Shown here: in pieces, positions 16,649-26,750 of the stretch
How positions within the stretch are numbered: the stretch's first letter is position 1
How the letters are laid out: every line of letters starts with the position of its first letter
DNA from: Endozoicomonas sp965199185
GTDB lineage: Bacteria; Pseudomonadota; Gammaproteobacteria; Pseudomonadales; Endozoicomonadaceae
Length of the DNA: 64,000 nt
Assembly: GCA_965199185.1 (NCBI GenBank)
Contig: CBDAQW010000043.1
Location: forward strand, 1 to 64,000
Direction of reading: 5' to 3'
Program-made: the position numbers and the translations under genes
The notes under the pieces: model-generated
What the model saw: only the letters and a program-made list of their open reading frames with translations
Database searches by the model: none
What the model was told of the DNA's origin: nothing

Positions 16649-17305
16649 GTAGGTCGGTTTCCGCCGAAGGCAGATACCCATAGGGCACAAGAGCCGACAA
16701 CACACCGCAAAGGGCATAAAAAAACAATCGCTTTGTCAGCACCTTGTGCTGATTGTCAGCTTCTGCCCTTCGGGCGGAAGCTGACCTACGGAGAAACATT
16801 CAAACTCTTCACTCTCCATGCATACGTAGGTCGGTTTCTGCCGAAGGCAGATACCCATAGGGCACACGAGCCGACAATGCCCTCGCAGAGGGCATAAAAA
16901 ACAATCGCTTTGTCAGCACCTTGTGCTGATTGTCAGCTTCTGCCCTTCGGGCGGAAGCTGACCTACGGAGAAACATTCAAACTCTTCACTCGCCATGCAT
17001 ACGTAGGTCGGTTTCCGCCGAAGGCAGAAGCCGACAATGCCCGCGCAAAGGGCATAAAAAACAATCGCTTTGTCGGCACCTTGTGCTGATTGTCAGCTTC
17101 TGCCCTTCGGGCGGAAGCTGACCTACGGAGAAACATTCAAACTCTTCACTCGCCATGCATACGTAGGTCGGTTTCCGCCGAAGGCAGATACCCATAGGGC
17201 ACACGAGCCGACAATGCCCTCGCAGAGGGCATAAAAAACAATCGCTTTGTCAGCACCTTGTGCTGATTGTCAGCTTCTGCCCTTCGGGCGGAAGCTGACC
17301 TACGG
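16649..17305. repeat. tandem array of about 177-bp palindromic units
   Basis: Four units start at 16649, 16826, 17003 and 17163 (spacing 177, 177, 160 bp). Each runs from GTAGGTCGGTTTCYGCCGAA to CTTCGGGCGGAAGCTGACCT, so its ends are inverted repeats, with an inner stem near GTCAGCACCTTGTGCTGA. The third unit lacks about 17 bp including CCCATAGGGCAC. The array fills the trpF-truA divergent intergenic region; reading frames inside it are spurious. Confidence 0.92.
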
Positions 17306-17378
17306 GTTTGCGACATTTCCCGGTCGCTGGCTTTCTGGTAAATTCCCCCACCTGATTCATTACAGGTGTCGATATTAC

Positions 17379-18167
17379 ATGCCACGTTATGCCGCCAGCG
17401 TTCAATATGATGGCTCCCGCTTCCACGGATGGCAGAGTCTGAAAACCGGTCTACCGACTATTCAGGCCGAAGTCGAGCAAGCGCTGTCTCAGGTTGCTAA
17501 TCACCCGGTATCCGTCGTCTGTGCTGGTCGTACTGATGCCGGTGTGCACGGTTGCAATCAGATCATTCATTTCGATTCAGATTCTGTCCGCTCTGAACGG
17601 GGCTGGACGTACGGCAGCAATGCCAATCTTCCTGATGAGATCGCCGTCAACTGGGTCAAACCGGTAAGTGATGAGTTTCACGCGCGGTTTTCAGCGCTCT
17701 GGCGACGCTATCGTTATGTCATTTATAACCATCCGATTCGCCCTGCTCATCTGCACAAAGGCGTAACCTGGAATTATCGTCCTCTGGATATAGAGCGCAT
17801 GCAGCAAGCGGCAGGCTATTTACAAGGTGAGCACGATTTCACGTCTTATCGGGCGGTGCAGTGTCAGGCAAAAAACCCAGTCAGAACCATTTCTGATATC
17901 AGCGTGACCCGCCGTGGCCAGTTATTGGTTCTGAATGTTCAGGCGAATGCATTTCTGCACCATATGATTCGTAATATTGCCGGTGTTTTGATGGCGATTG
18001 GCTGCGGCAAATATGAGCCGATCTGGGCGAAAGAAGTATTGGATCACCGGGATCGAACCCGCGGTGGCGTCACAGCTGCACCCTATGGGTTGTATTTTGT
18101 CGATGTGGGCTATCCGGAAGCGTTTGAACTACCAAAAACGGAACCGGGTCCTTTGTTTGTTACGTAA
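17379..18167 (+). CDS. truA: tRNA pseudouridine synthase A (positions 38-40)
   Basis: The 262-aa enzyme converts U38-U40 of many tRNA anticodon stems to pseudouridine. The catalytic aspartate is in CAGRTDAGVHGCNQIIHFD. Others are YDGSRFHGWQ at the start, FHARFSALWRRYRYVIYN and FLHHMIRNIAGVLMAIG. ATG 17379 is chosen because it gives the family N-terminus (RYAASVQYDG); the in-frame extension to 17247 lies in the repeat array. In many gammaproteobacteria truA precedes trpF in one operon, but here they diverge around the array. Confidence 0.95.
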   Translation: MPRYAASVQYDGSRFHGWQSLKTGLPTIQAEVEQALSQVANHPVSVVCAGRTDAGVHGCNQIIHFDSDSVRSERGWTYGSNANLPDEIAVNWVKPVSDEFHARFSALWRRYRYVIYNHPIRPAHLHKGVTWNYRPLDIERMQQAAGYLQGEHDFTSYRAVQCQAKNPVRTISDISVTRRGQLLVLNVQANAFLHHMIRNIAGVLMAIGCGKYEPIWAKEVLDHRDRTRGGVTAAPYGLYFVDVGYPEAFELPKTEPGPLFVT

Positions 18168-18198
18168 ACTGGAATCCGCACTGCGGATTCCAGTTTAC
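18164..18198. terminator. perfect palindrome between convergent truA and rlmKL
   Basis: Two 17-bp arms, GTAAACTGGAATCCGCA and its exact complement, flank a single central base. The truA stop codon lies in the left arm. It would serve as a bidirectional terminator for truA (+) and rlmKL (-). Confidence 0.75.
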
Positions 18199-18202
18199 AG
18201 GC

Positions 18203-20365
18203 TTAGCGATGCGTTATTTTCCAGCTCCTGTGTATCGACGCACGACGTTGGAAGTCTTTATCAATAGTACTGTCACTGACCTCCTGAATATCAAACAATT
18301 CTGACAACTCCGGTGCCAGCTTAAATTTTCGGAAGTTATTCGAGAAATACAGGGTTCCGCCCTCACGAAGGCGATTCATTGCCATTTTGATCAGTTCAGG
18401 GTGTACTTCCTGAATATCGAATACATCACGCAGTCGCTTGGAGTTGGAGAAAGTCGGCGGGTCCATAAAAATCAGATCGTACTGATGTTTGTTATCCTTC
18501 AACCACTTCTGACAATCCGCTTGCTCTAGCTTGTGTTTGCGATCGACCATACCATTCAAAGACAGATTCTTTCTTGCCCAGGTCAAGTAAGTGTTGGACA
18601 TATCCACACTGGTGGTGCTGCGAGCTCCCCCGACTGCCGCATGAACCGAAGCCGAGCCGGTGTAACAGAACAGGTTAAGGAAATCTTTGCCTTTCGCTTC
18701 ACTGGCAATACGTAAACGCATTTTCCGGTGATCAAGAAACAGACCGGTGTCCAGATAGTCTTTCAGGTTCACCAGTAAACGACTATCACCTTCTTTGACT
18801 TCCAGCATTTCACCAGATTGATCCTGACGTTCATACTGTTTTTTGCCGGATTGACGTTCTCGTCGCTTCAGCACCACATGATCATCGGGTATACCAAGCA
18901 CTGCCGGAATCACTTCCAGCGCTTCCAGCAAACGCTGCTTTGCTTTACTTTCATCAATGGATTTGGGTGCCTGATATTCCTGCACATGTGCCCAATCTTT
19001 GTAGATATCCACGGCCAGGGCATATTCCGGCATATCGGCATCGTACAAGCGGTAACATTCAATGCCCTGCTTTCTCGCCCATTTTCCAGTAAGGCGCAGA
19101 TTCTTTTTCAAACGATTGCCAAACATCTCACCACCCGCAGTGCTGGCTTTAAAAGTGCCCGACTGTTGCTGCTGTTGAGCTGTTTCAGCCCCTTCCTGAC
19201 GTTCACGAATATCATACAAAAAGAGTTTACAGGGCAGCGCACCATTAAATAACGAGTAGGTTTTCTTTGGCCCCATCCCCATACTTCGCACCAGTGCCGG
19301 CGATGAGGTAAATACACCAGCCTGCCAGCCGGGCGTTTGCTGTTTCAGCTTCTCGCCAAGGTGCTTGTAGAAGTACACCAGACTGGCTTCATCACCCATT
19401 CGTTCACCATAAGGCGGGTTTGTCGCCACCAGCCCGGTTGGAATGGATACATCTACGTTCAGGTTCGCCAATTCCTGTTGTTTGATCGTAATGAGCTTGC
19501 CTAACCCTGCCCGCTGTAGGTTGGCACGAGCCCGTCCAACAATTTTTGGCAGACCTTCGTAACCGATGATGGTGGATTTAAGATTTGCAATACCCGTCGT
19601 ACGTCGTTCACGAGCTTCTTCCAAAACTTTTAACCAAACGCTGGGAATATGCCCCATCCATTTATCAAACCCAAAACGAGGGCGCAGTAATCCGGGTGCA
19701 ATATCCGCCGCCATCATAGCGCCTTCAATCAACAGAGTGCCTGAACCGCAGAGCGGGTCTAATAAAGTTCCACCTTGTTTTGCCACTTCTGACCAACCAG
19801 CACGATAAAGAATCGCCGCCGCCAGATTTTCTTTCATGGGTGCTTCACCGGCTTCTAGTCGATAACCACGCTGATGCAGACTTTGACCGGACAAATCAAT
19901 AGACACACTGGTTTTCTCGCCACGGGCATGCACATTAATGCGAATGTCTGGCTTACTGGAGTCCACCGCTGGGCGCCAGCCAAAACGATCTCGCAGTTGA
20001 TCGACAATGGCATCTTTCACCACCTGAGAACCAAAGCGGGTGTGATTGATGTCCGGCGTGGCACCGGAGAAATCAATGCGAAAACTGGTTTTCTCATCCA
20101 GATGTTCATCCCAATCAAAGGATTGAACACCATGGTAAAGCGCTTCTTTGGTTTCGGAGGCTACTTCACCAAGACGCAGCAAAATCCGGCTGGCCATGCG
20201 AGACCAGAGACAACTGCGATAGGCGAGCTCCATATCACCGGCAAAACTGACACCAGCAACGGTTTCTTTGACATCCAGAGCGCCAAGCTGCTCCAGCTCT
20301 GCTGCCAAAGGCGCTTCGAGCCCTTTTGGACAGCTGGCAAACAGGGTGAGAGGGGCAGTACTCAT
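18203..20365 (-). CDS. rlmKL: bifunctional 23S rRNA methyltransferase (m2G2445 / m7G2069)
   Basis: The 720-aa fusion protein modifies helix 74 of 23S rRNA. The N-terminal half has a THUMP region and the RlmL methyltransferase with LLDPLCGSGTLLIEGAMMA and the catalytic TNPPYGERMGDE. The C-terminal RlmK half carries FLNLFCYTGSASVHAAVGGA and LIFMDPPTFSNSKR. Length matches the fused form restricted to gammaproteobacteria. It is monocistronic. Confidence 0.96.
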   Translation of the reverse strand: MSTAPLTLFASCPKGLEAPLAAELEQLGALDVKETVAGVSFAGDMELAYRSCLWSRMASRILLRLGEVASETKEALYHGVQSFDWDEHLDEKTSFRIDFSGATPDINHTRFGSQVVKDAIVDQLRDRFGWRPAVDSSKPDIRINVHARGEKTSVSIDLSGQSLHQRGYRLEAGEAPMKENLAAAILYRAGWSEVAKQGGTLLDPLCGSGTLLIEGAMMAADIAPGLLRPRFGFDKWMGHIPSVWLKVLEEARERRTTGIANLKSTIIGYEGLPKIVGRARANLQRAGLGKLITIKQQELANLNVDVSIPTGLVATNPPYGERMGDEASLVYFYKHLGEKLKQQTPGWQAGVFTSSPALVRSMGMGPKKTYSLFNGALPCKLFLYDIRERQEGAETAQQQQQSGTFKASTAGGEMFGNRLKKNLRLTGKWARKQGIECYRLYDADMPEYALAVDIYKDWAHVQEYQAPKSIDESKAKQRLLEALEVIPAVLGIPDDHVVLKRRERQSGKKQYERQDQSGEMLEVKEGDSRLLVNLKDYLDTGLFLDHRKMRLRIASEAKGKDFLNLFCYTGSASVHAAVGGARSTTSVDMSNTYLTWARKNLSLNGMVDRKHKLEQADCQKWLKDNKHQYDLIFMDPPTFSNSKRLRDVFDIQEVHPELIKMAMNRLREGGTLYFSNNFRKFKLAPELSELFDIQEVSDSTIDKDFQRRASIHRSWKITHR

Positions 20366-20600
20366 CGGCTATATCCAAACAAATAATTAAAAGGAAGGCT
20401 GTTATTCACAATAATTTCTCGACATCACCTGGTAATTTAGTGTGAAATAGTTTCGTTGACTTTCCCTGATGAACATGTCCCTGGACCTTACGGCTCCTGG
20501 GGTCGCACCGGGAAGCTGTACTACCTGAGGTTCAGGGAACAGAAACAGGGCGCCATGGAGGCACTTGAAAAACCGAACCAAAAAGAGGCAGTACAACATG

Positions 20601-20813
20601 ATGAAACGACAAAAAAGGGATAGATCAGATAGAGCCTTTACCAAAGGATATCAAACAGGCGTGTCTGGCCGCTCTAAGGATATATGTCCACACGAAGAAC
20701 CACAACTGCGACAGTCGTGGTTGAGTGGCTGGCGGGAAGGTCGTACCGATAATTGGGACAGTTTCAGGGGTGTATCCGGTGTTCACCGAATACATGACAC
20801 TGCTCATCTTTGA
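20601..20813 (+). CDS. rmf: ribosome modulation factor
   Basis: The 70-aa basic protein dimerises 70S ribosomes into hibernating 100S particles in stationary phase. Motifs are MKRQKRDRSDRAFTKGYQTG, GRSKDICPHEE and QSWLSGWREGRTDNWD; the longer C-terminus is of the Pseudomonas/Oceanospirillales type. The second of two adjacent ATGs fits the family start; AGAGG lies about 12 bp upstream. The 235 bp before it hold no other gene. Confidence 0.92.
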   Translation: MKRQKRDRSDRAFTKGYQTGVSGRSKDICPHEEPQLRQSWLSGWREGRTDNWDSFRGVSGVHRIHDTAHL

Positions 20814-20827
20814 ACTGCTTTTGTTGG

Positions 20828-20854
20828 GTCGGGCTTCACTCTGTGAAACCCGAC
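20828..20854. terminator. hairpin between convergent rmf and pyrD
   Basis: GTCGGGCTTCAC and GTGAAACCCGAC form a 12-bp stem with one mismatch and a 3-nt loop. It lies between the two converging stop codons. Confidence 0.6.
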
Positions 20855-21880
20855 TTATGTTCTGTCTAGCGCGTAAACGGCTTCAGCCGCTTCCTTAATT
20901 AACCCCGGCCCTTTATAGATAAAACCAGAATAGAGTTGCACCAAACTTGCTCCTGCCTTGATTTTTTCTGCGGCGGATTCCGCATCCATAATTCCACCCA
21001 CACCAATAATGGGCAAACAACCAGAAAGCTCATCGGATAATTGCTGAATAACTTCTGTGGATTTCCGGGTCAGCGGTGCGCCACTTAAACCACCCGCCTC
21101 TTCCGCATGATTAAGCCCGTTGACGGCATCTCTATCCAGTGTCGTGTTGGTGGCGATCACAGCATCCAACTCAAATGAGACCAGTTCGGCCGCAATGTCT
21201 TTGATTTCGTCCTGAGTCATGTCAGGTGCAATTTTGATCGCAACCGGCACCTTACGACCGTATTTTTCCGTCAGTAGATGCTGTTCCTGCTTCAAAGCGT
21301 TGAGAAGACTTTTCAATGCTTCGCCGTATTGCAATTTACGCAATCCGGGCGTGTTGGGAGAAGACAGGTTGACGGCAATGTATCCGGCGTGAGGATACAC
21401 TTTACGCAGGCAGGTCAGATAATCGGCATTAGCCTCTTCTACAGGCGTAGTGAGATTTTTACCAATATTAATGCCAATCACGCCCTTATACTTAGACTTA
21501 CGTACATTGGCGATCAGATGATCGACGCCTTTATTGTTAAAACCCATTCGGTTAATAATGGCGTGCTTCTCAGGAATACGAAACATTCGGGGCAGCGGAT
21601 TACCGGGTTGCCCAACTGGTGTCACCGTCCCCAGTTCAATAAAACCAAACCCAAGATTGCCCATACCATCAATGCAGTCGGCATTTTTATCCAGACCAGC
21701 CGCCAGACCAACAGGGTTATTAAATGTAATCCCCATCACTTGACGAGGCCGTGAAGGAATTTTGGGAGCCATCAACCGGGTTAAGCCAAGGCGATCACCG
21801 GCACCAATCATATCCAGAGCCAGATCATGGGCGGTTTCGGCAGAAAGGGTAAACATCGCGCTGCGAGCAAGTTTGTACAT
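20855..21880 (-). CDS. pyrD: dihydroorotate dehydrogenase (quinone), class 2
   Basis: The 341-aa membrane-associated flavoenzyme oxidises dihydroorotate to orotate, the fourth step of pyrimidine synthesis. Present are the N-terminal amphipathic helix region (YKLARSAMFTLSAETAHDLA), NPVGLAAGLDKNADCID, GINIGKNLTTPVEEA, the catalytic-serine block VNLSSPNTPGLRKLQ and GVGGIMDAESAAEKI. The second ATG (21878-21880) gives the normal MYKLAR start. Confidence 0.95.
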   Translation of the reverse strand: MYKLARSAMFTLSAETAHDLALDMIGAGDRLGLTRLMAPKIPSRPRQVMGITFNNPVGLAAGLDKNADCIDGMGNLGFGFIELGTVTPVGQPGNPLPRMFRIPEKHAIINRMGFNNKGVDHLIANVRKSKYKGVIGINIGKNLTTPVEEANADYLTCLRKVYPHAGYIAVNLSSPNTPGLRKLQYGEALKSLLNALKQEQHLLTEKYGRKVPVAIKIAPDMTQDEIKDIAAELVSFELDAVIATNTTLDRDAVNGLNHAEEAGGLSGAPLTRKSTEVIQQLSDELSGCLPIIGVGGIMDAESAAEKIKAGASLVQLYSGFIYKGPGLIKEAAEAVYALDRT

Positions 21881-22115
21881 AGTGGGCAACTGGTATTTTT
21901 TTGGTGGACAAAATTCTGATAATTCTATACCAGAATGTTCGGCATGTCAGGTGGCACAACGGATGCGGTGATATGCCAGGTTATTATCTTCTTAGCCTGG
22001 AAAGGATATATACCATTCCTTGTGCCCCTCACTGACAGAACTGAATAGAGGCCCCCTTCCATCTTTATCTTTTTCATTGATGTTAGTCTTACAACACCAA
22101 GGCTATGTTGACGCT

Positions 22116-22823
22116 TTACCAGGGTATTTCCGACCCATCGAAACTGTAAAACCGCCCTGAGTCCTCCGGTGTTGATTGCTGAATCAGCTGCAATAATGCG
22201 TCTGCAGTTAAGTCAGCGGAGTGCAGCTGCCCCGTTGGCAGGTGTTTCTGAAAAGGGCGTGACAGCTCAGTATCCGTCGTTCCCGGATGAAAGAGTAAAA
22301 CACAGCAGTTGGGTATTTTCTGTTTCCATTCAATACTGATGGTTTTGACCGCCATATTCAGTGCCGCTTTCGATGTACGATAACTGAGCCAGCCACCTAT
22401 TTTATTGTCTTCGATGCTGCCGACTTTTGCAGAAACCACAATAAAAAAAGTGGGTTTATCCGACTTAAGGCCAGTGCCAAAATATTTAGCCAGTAGCAGA
22501 CTCGGCAGGGTATTGATGCTGATGTTTTTATTCAACAATACCGGATCGAACTGTTTGATGGTTTTCTCTGGCATCCACTCCGGGGAATGCAAAAAACCAA
22601 CGGCATTGATCAAAATATCCAGATGATCGATTCGGTGCGCTATTGTGGAAACCTCCACTTCACTGGTAGCGTCGAGCTTTGTCCATTCAACGCGGGCATC
22701 TTGTAATTTTCCTTTATGTTGGTGCCAGGTAGCGATAATCGTTGCACCCGGATAAGCATTCAGAACGGCTTTTATCAAGGCTGTGCCAATTCCACCAGAA
22801 CCACCCACAATCATAATCTTCAT
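22116..22823 (-). CDS. short-chain dehydrogenase/reductase (C-factor-like)
   Basis: The 235-aa Rossmann enzyme has the cofactor motif IVGGSGGIG at the very N-terminus, INAVGF in place of the usual NNAG, a catalytic serine region VVSAKVGSI, and SYRTSKAALN supplying the Tyr and Lys of YxxxK. The ending LLFHPGTTDTELSRPFQKHL is typical of the CsgA/C-factor subgroup. Substrate unknown. It stands alone, divergent from the very large gene to its right. Confidence 0.85.
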   Translation of the reverse strand: MKIMIVGGSGGIGTALIKAVLNAYPGATIIATWHQHKGKLQDARVEWTKLDATSEVEVSTIAHRIDHLDILINAVGFLHSPEWMPEKTIKQFDPVLLNKNISINTLPSLLLAKYFGTGLKSDKPTFFIVVSAKVGSIEDNKIGGWLSYRTSKAALNMAVKTISIEWKQKIPNCCVLLFHPGTTDTELSRPFQKHLPTGQLHSADLTADALLQLIQQSTPEDSGRFYSFDGSEIPW

Positions 22824-23030
22824 ATTACATTGCCCCTCTTAACCATCTGGCTGTTAGCAGTACTGACCTGTTTGTCTGTACAACCAACCAGCAAGCATTC
22901 ATTTTTTCTTTTATTTCCGCCAATTAGATAAGCGCGTAATCATTGAACTAATTGTAAAGTGCAACTATCGAACTGACTTTCGGTCTGAATGAGTGAAAGA
23001 AAAAACCAGACCATTTGGGAGATCAGTTCT

Positions 23031-26000
23031 ATGTCAAAGGCAGCTGGACACATTCAAACTGCGCCTGTCACACAGACATTCACACCTGACAAACAGCCTG
23101 AACAGGCAACTGTGGAAAACATATCAGCAGTGCCGTTAATCCCGCAAGGGGAATGTCGGCAAAGCAAGGCTATCGTAGAACGAAAGGTCAAATCAGTGAA
23201 TGCCACTGATCTGACACAGGCTGCCGTTCTGCAGGCCATCAGTGAACTCAGCGAACAAGCCGGAGAAAACAGGGCGCTGTTCTGCCAGAAGGATATCTGC
23301 GGCACCCTTGGCCATTTATATCGTTTTGATCCAAAACTGACGATGAGACTCTGCGCCTTGCGCTTGAAAGCATTGAGAGATGATCTTAAATCTTTCAGCA
23401 ACTACGCCAACCTGCTCAATGGGCGAAAGAGTCTTGCCGAAACTATGCTGAACGACCTGGATAAAACATTCGCCAAAACGGACAAACATCCACACAGTTT
23501 CTTTCATCATCTTGATGAATATGAAAAAGAGTTTAACAAGCTACCTCTAAAAACCATCCTTGATGCCCGTTTTTTGGATATAGCGGGGGCTAATAAACTG
23601 AAATTACTGAGCATTAAAAAGGACAACGCTTTCTGTCGAATTACAGAAAACCTACAGCAATACAGGCAACTTCAGGGCGTTATGCAACAACTAAAAGGCG
23701 TTGACGATGCCAAAGCAGCGCTGCAACATCAGCCTCTGCCAAGGGTTAAACCAGGCGCTGAATTAACCGAAGCCAGTCTGCTGGATACTTATATTTCGTT
23801 ATTTCCTGCCATTATCAGACAGCTTGTAATCAGCTGGACCAACGGCAACCTTCTCACAGCAGCCGATTTTACTCGAATTGCTGCAGCAGAACAGGCTAAC
23901 AAACTGCCAGACAGCGCAGATGCGCTTCGGGATTTTCTGACGGGTAATGACCACCTGCGGCACAATCTTGCCGTAGAGGTTAGCAGCCTGCACCTTGAGC
24001 GGATTTATGCTGATCTGGATAAGCTCGATATTGCCAGGGCTTCACCAGAAGCTCTACTGTCGGCTCGCCAGCAATGCCGTGTATTTATCCAGTTACAGGA
24101 AGCCTTTACTGATGAGCTGGAAGCAGCTGAGGTCAAACAGCTGAAACGGAAGATAGAGCAAAAGAGGCTTCACATTCAAGCACGACTGATTCAGATGATC
24201 GCCGCTTCTGAGGCGCAAAAACCCATCCAAACACGGCTTTTCTGGATTAAAGTGCCAAACCTTGAACACATTATTCATCGTCTTGCGACCACTGAGCTCA
24301 AGGAAAGCACTGAAACCCGCCTGTACCGGCACACTATTGCCTACATGGATGCTTTAGAGGACTTCAGGACTGCAAACAACCCTTGCAATCTGATGGCATT
24401 GCAACAGTGTCGCTTTGATCTGTTACGCACTCAGCAGGAACAACTGGTGTCCGAGATGACCGCCCAACAGAAAGGTGTGGCGGTTACCGTTATGGGTACA
24501 GGCGTATTTCAGGAAGACATGACATTGCTGGAGGCCATCTATCACTGCCGCCAGACCACCGCTAAATACCGACCTGCTGATTCTCTCTCCGGTAATGTGA
24601 TCCGCCTTGCCGGTAATCTGTTCTGGCTTGATGAGCAGCCATTGAGTGACATCAAGTCCAGCCTGCATCATAACCAGGCACTCATTGAACTGGGTTACAG
24701 CTTCAGAAAAGAATTTGAAGACGTTTTTGGTGGCTGTAAGACGACCCTAACTTCGCTAAAAGCCAATCTTGGCTGGCTATCAGGCCAGGTCAAAGAGTGG
24801 GCTGTAAAAGCAGGAAGTGGCAGACACGGTTTGTTTAGTGCCGCCAATGACGCCCGGCAAGCCTACGGTCATGCTCATGCCGCCATGGTAGACAATCTGA
24901 GCAAGACGCTGCAGGTTGCAGAACGTAATCCCACCGCATTCCGAAGAGTCTGTGGCGATTTCGCACAACTAGTGCCCCAACTAAAGCAACTGGTTGGGCT
25001 GGACAATGGTGAAGTTTGTCGTTTGCTCGACCAGGTTAACTGGCGATTGTCAGCGGAATCTGCGGCGACTTATTTTGCCGGAGATTCGGCCATTAATCTG
25101 GATATTGATCTATCCACAAACCCCGATCTGGCCGCCAGCATCAAGCGTTTTCAGTTTTTCTGCGATCTTGGCTCAGGCATGTTACAGGGTGTGACCGGAC
25201 TGAACGCCATCAAGTCGGCCCTTAATGGCCCGGCGGGGATTGTTGGTGCAATCCTGAATGTGGGCAGCATGTACGTCACTCGCAATGCGATTAACCGTAT
25301 GCCCGCTGATCAGATAAAACTACTCGACCGGCTGTTCCGATACGGTCCGGTGTTGGGCTGGATAACACGCTCACCCTTTGAAGCCTTGGCGCTGGGTACT
25401 CGGAATATGGCACAGAACCGTGGGGTCTTTGCCTCGGCGGTGGCGGCTTTTCTGCAGCCACTGACTCGTCGTATTAACCCACTGGCAGATGCAGTCCACC
25501 ACATTCTGCATAGCCAGAACGGAGGCTGGCAAGCATTAGCGATTGAATCCAGCAAGTGTGGTGCCATTATCGCTGCCGGAATGGGTGTGACCTGTATTGC
25601 TGTGGCCGCAGTCGGTTCAACAGGCGCTCTGGGAATAGCAGGCACGGTATTTATTGCTATGGAAATTTCTCACCTGGCTGCCGCCGCTTCTTATGGCGTT
25701 GCTAAAGCCATTGCCTGTCTGGAAGACAACAAAATACTGAATTATGGCACCAAAGCTGTTGCCATGTATTTGGGGCAGCTTTTCTCAGAAGAAAACAACC
25801 TGACAAGACAAATTCGTCAGCGCTGCCAGCAGGAAGCCGCCCACCTTGTTACAGCCATGAAAAAACAATGTGCCTATCAGGAGCAGATAACCAACCTGAC
25901 AGCCCAGCAGCTCTATCACGAGCACTGGGATAACATTCAGGAGAAACAGAGCCATGAAACAGAGGTGGCCAGTTTTCTACAACAGTCCGAAGCCCGTCGC

Positions 26001-26696
26001 AGAGAGCAGGCACAAGATCTGCTGCGACAGTGCAACATTCTAAAACTGATCAATGAAAGCTTGAATCATATTCATGATTTGGTCAGCGATCGGGACAATC
26101 TGGACAATATGAGGAAACAACTAGAAAGCCTGGGTGTCACTGGCCCCGTACCAGCAGCCGGCCTGGAACACTATCTGCTCAACCTGAAGCAGGCTGCAAC
26201 CACACAACTACAACGCCAGTGCGGTACAGCCAACCCAGGTGATAATGAGCAACAAATAAGCGCTTATCTGGAAATGTATCAGCGTGAGATTTTGCTAGGC
26301 TCCGTCGCTCGGGAGCAACTGACACTGACCGATCCAAAGATTGTTGAGAAGACTGAGTCACTGGTTGAAGCCATCTTCTATCGGGAAGTCACGACCAAAA
26401 TGGCGTTGGTTGAGCAGCAGCGTATTGAATGCATGATTACACATGCTTTGGAAGGCTATGTCTCTGACTGCGAAGCTAGCGGAAAGCAGATAAGTACTGA
26501 TGACCTGGAGCATTCAGATATGGACAACATACTCAAACCCCGTATTGAACGAAGTATCAGGGAGCTGAGAACCATCAATGAAAGCTGTCTGGCAGACTAC
26601 AAACACAAGCTGGAAACATTACAGATTGTCCAGGAGATGAGTGAGGAGAGCCGGGAGTGTATTCTGAACACCGCCGTCACCAGGCCTACAGGTTGA
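23031..26696 (+). CDS. 1221-aa protein of unknown function
   Basis: I do not recognise a family. The protein is predominantly alpha-helical and rich in Gln, Leu and Ala, with heptad-like stretches (around residue 350: EVKQLKRKIEQKRLHIQARL). Two hydrophobic segments occur near residues 710-755 (GAILNVGSMYV) and 835-890 (KCGAIIAAGMGVTCIAVAAV), which could span or insert into a membrane. There is no N-terminal signal peptide. GGGAG at 23017-23021 supports ATG 23031 over 22989. Size, helical coiled-coil composition and internal hydrophobic patches resemble secreted effectors or toxins of host-associated bacteria, but that is inference only. Confidence 0.8.
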   Translation: MSKAAGHIQTAPVTQTFTPDKQPEQATVENISAVPLIPQGECRQSKAIVERKVKSVNATDLTQAAVLQAISELSEQAGENRALFCQKDICGTLGHLYRFDPKLTMRLCALRLKALRDDLKSFSNYANLLNGRKSLAETMLNDLDKTFAKTDKHPHSFFHHLDEYEKEFNKLPLKTILDARFLDIAGANKLKLLSIKKDNAFCRITENLQQYRQLQGVMQQLKGVDDAKAALQHQPLPRVKPGAELTEASLLDTYISLFPAIIRQLVISWTNGNLLTAADFTRIAAAEQANKLPDSADALRDFLTGNDHLRHNLAVEVSSLHLERIYADLDKLDIARASPEALLSARQQCRVFIQLQEAFTDELEAAEVKQLKRKIEQKRLHIQARLIQMIAASEAQKPIQTRLFWIKVPNLEHIIHRLATTELKESTETRLYRHTIAYMDALEDFRTANNPCNLMALQQCRFDLLRTQQEQLVSEMTAQQKGVAVTVMGTGVFQEDMTLLEAIYHCRQTTAKYRPADSLSGNVIRLAGNLFWLDEQPLSDIKSSLHHNQALIELGYSFRKEFEDVFGGCKTTLTSLKANLGWLSGQVKEWAVKAGSGRHGLFSAANDARQAYGHAHAAMVDNLSKTLQVAERNPTAFRRVCGDFAQLVPQLKQLVGLDNGEVCRLLDQVNWRLSAESAATYFAGDSAINLDIDLSTNPDLAASIKRFQFFCDLGSGMLQGVTGLNAIKSALNGPAGIVGAILNVGSMYVTRNAINRMPADQIKLLDRLFRYGPVLGWITRSPFEALALGTRNMAQNRGVFASAVAAFLQPLTRRINPLADAVHHILHSQNGGWQALAIESSKCGAIIAAGMGVTCIAVAAVGSTGALGIAGTVFIAMEISHLAAAASYGVAKAIACLEDNKILNYGTKAVAMYLGQLFSEENNLTRQIRQRCQQEAAHLVTAMKKQCAYQEQITNLTAQQLYHEHWDNIQEKQSHETEVASFLQQSEARRREQAQDLLRQCNILKLINESLNHIHDLVSDRDNLDNMRKQLESLGVTGPVPAAGLEHYLLNLKQAATTQLQRQCGTANPGDNEQQISAYLEMYQREILLGSVAREQLTLTDPKIVEKTESLVEAIFYREVTTKMALVEQQRIECMITHALEGYVSDCEASGKQISTDDLEHSDMDNILKPRIERSIRELRTINESCLADYKHKLETLQIVQEMSEESRECILNTAVTRPTG

Positions 26697-26705
26697 TTTC
26701 CAACC

Positions 26706-26750
26706 CCGTGGGTCGGTATGCCCGAAGAACATGCCGAGAATGCGCTCAGA
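26706..26750. repeat. short copy of the GTAGGTCGG repeat family
   Basis: GTGGGTCGGTATGCCCGAAG followed by AACATGCCGAGAATGC resembles the ends of the 16.6-kb array units. It follows the stop of the 1221-aa gene. The remainder up to 26950 holds only the leader of the next gene. Confidence 0.45.

Noticed and set aside
16649..17305. Repeat array as a CRISPR
   Set aside because: Unit length of about 177 bp and near-identical spacers show it is a tandem duplication, not repeat-spacer structure.
16930..17385. Short open frames on both strands within the repeat array
   Set aside because: They repeat with the array units and encode the palindromic repeat in several frames; no ribosome-binding site or homology.
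20402..20644. Minus-strand frame upstream of rmf
   Set aside because: It overlaps the rmf leader and start on the opposite strand and has no supporting features.
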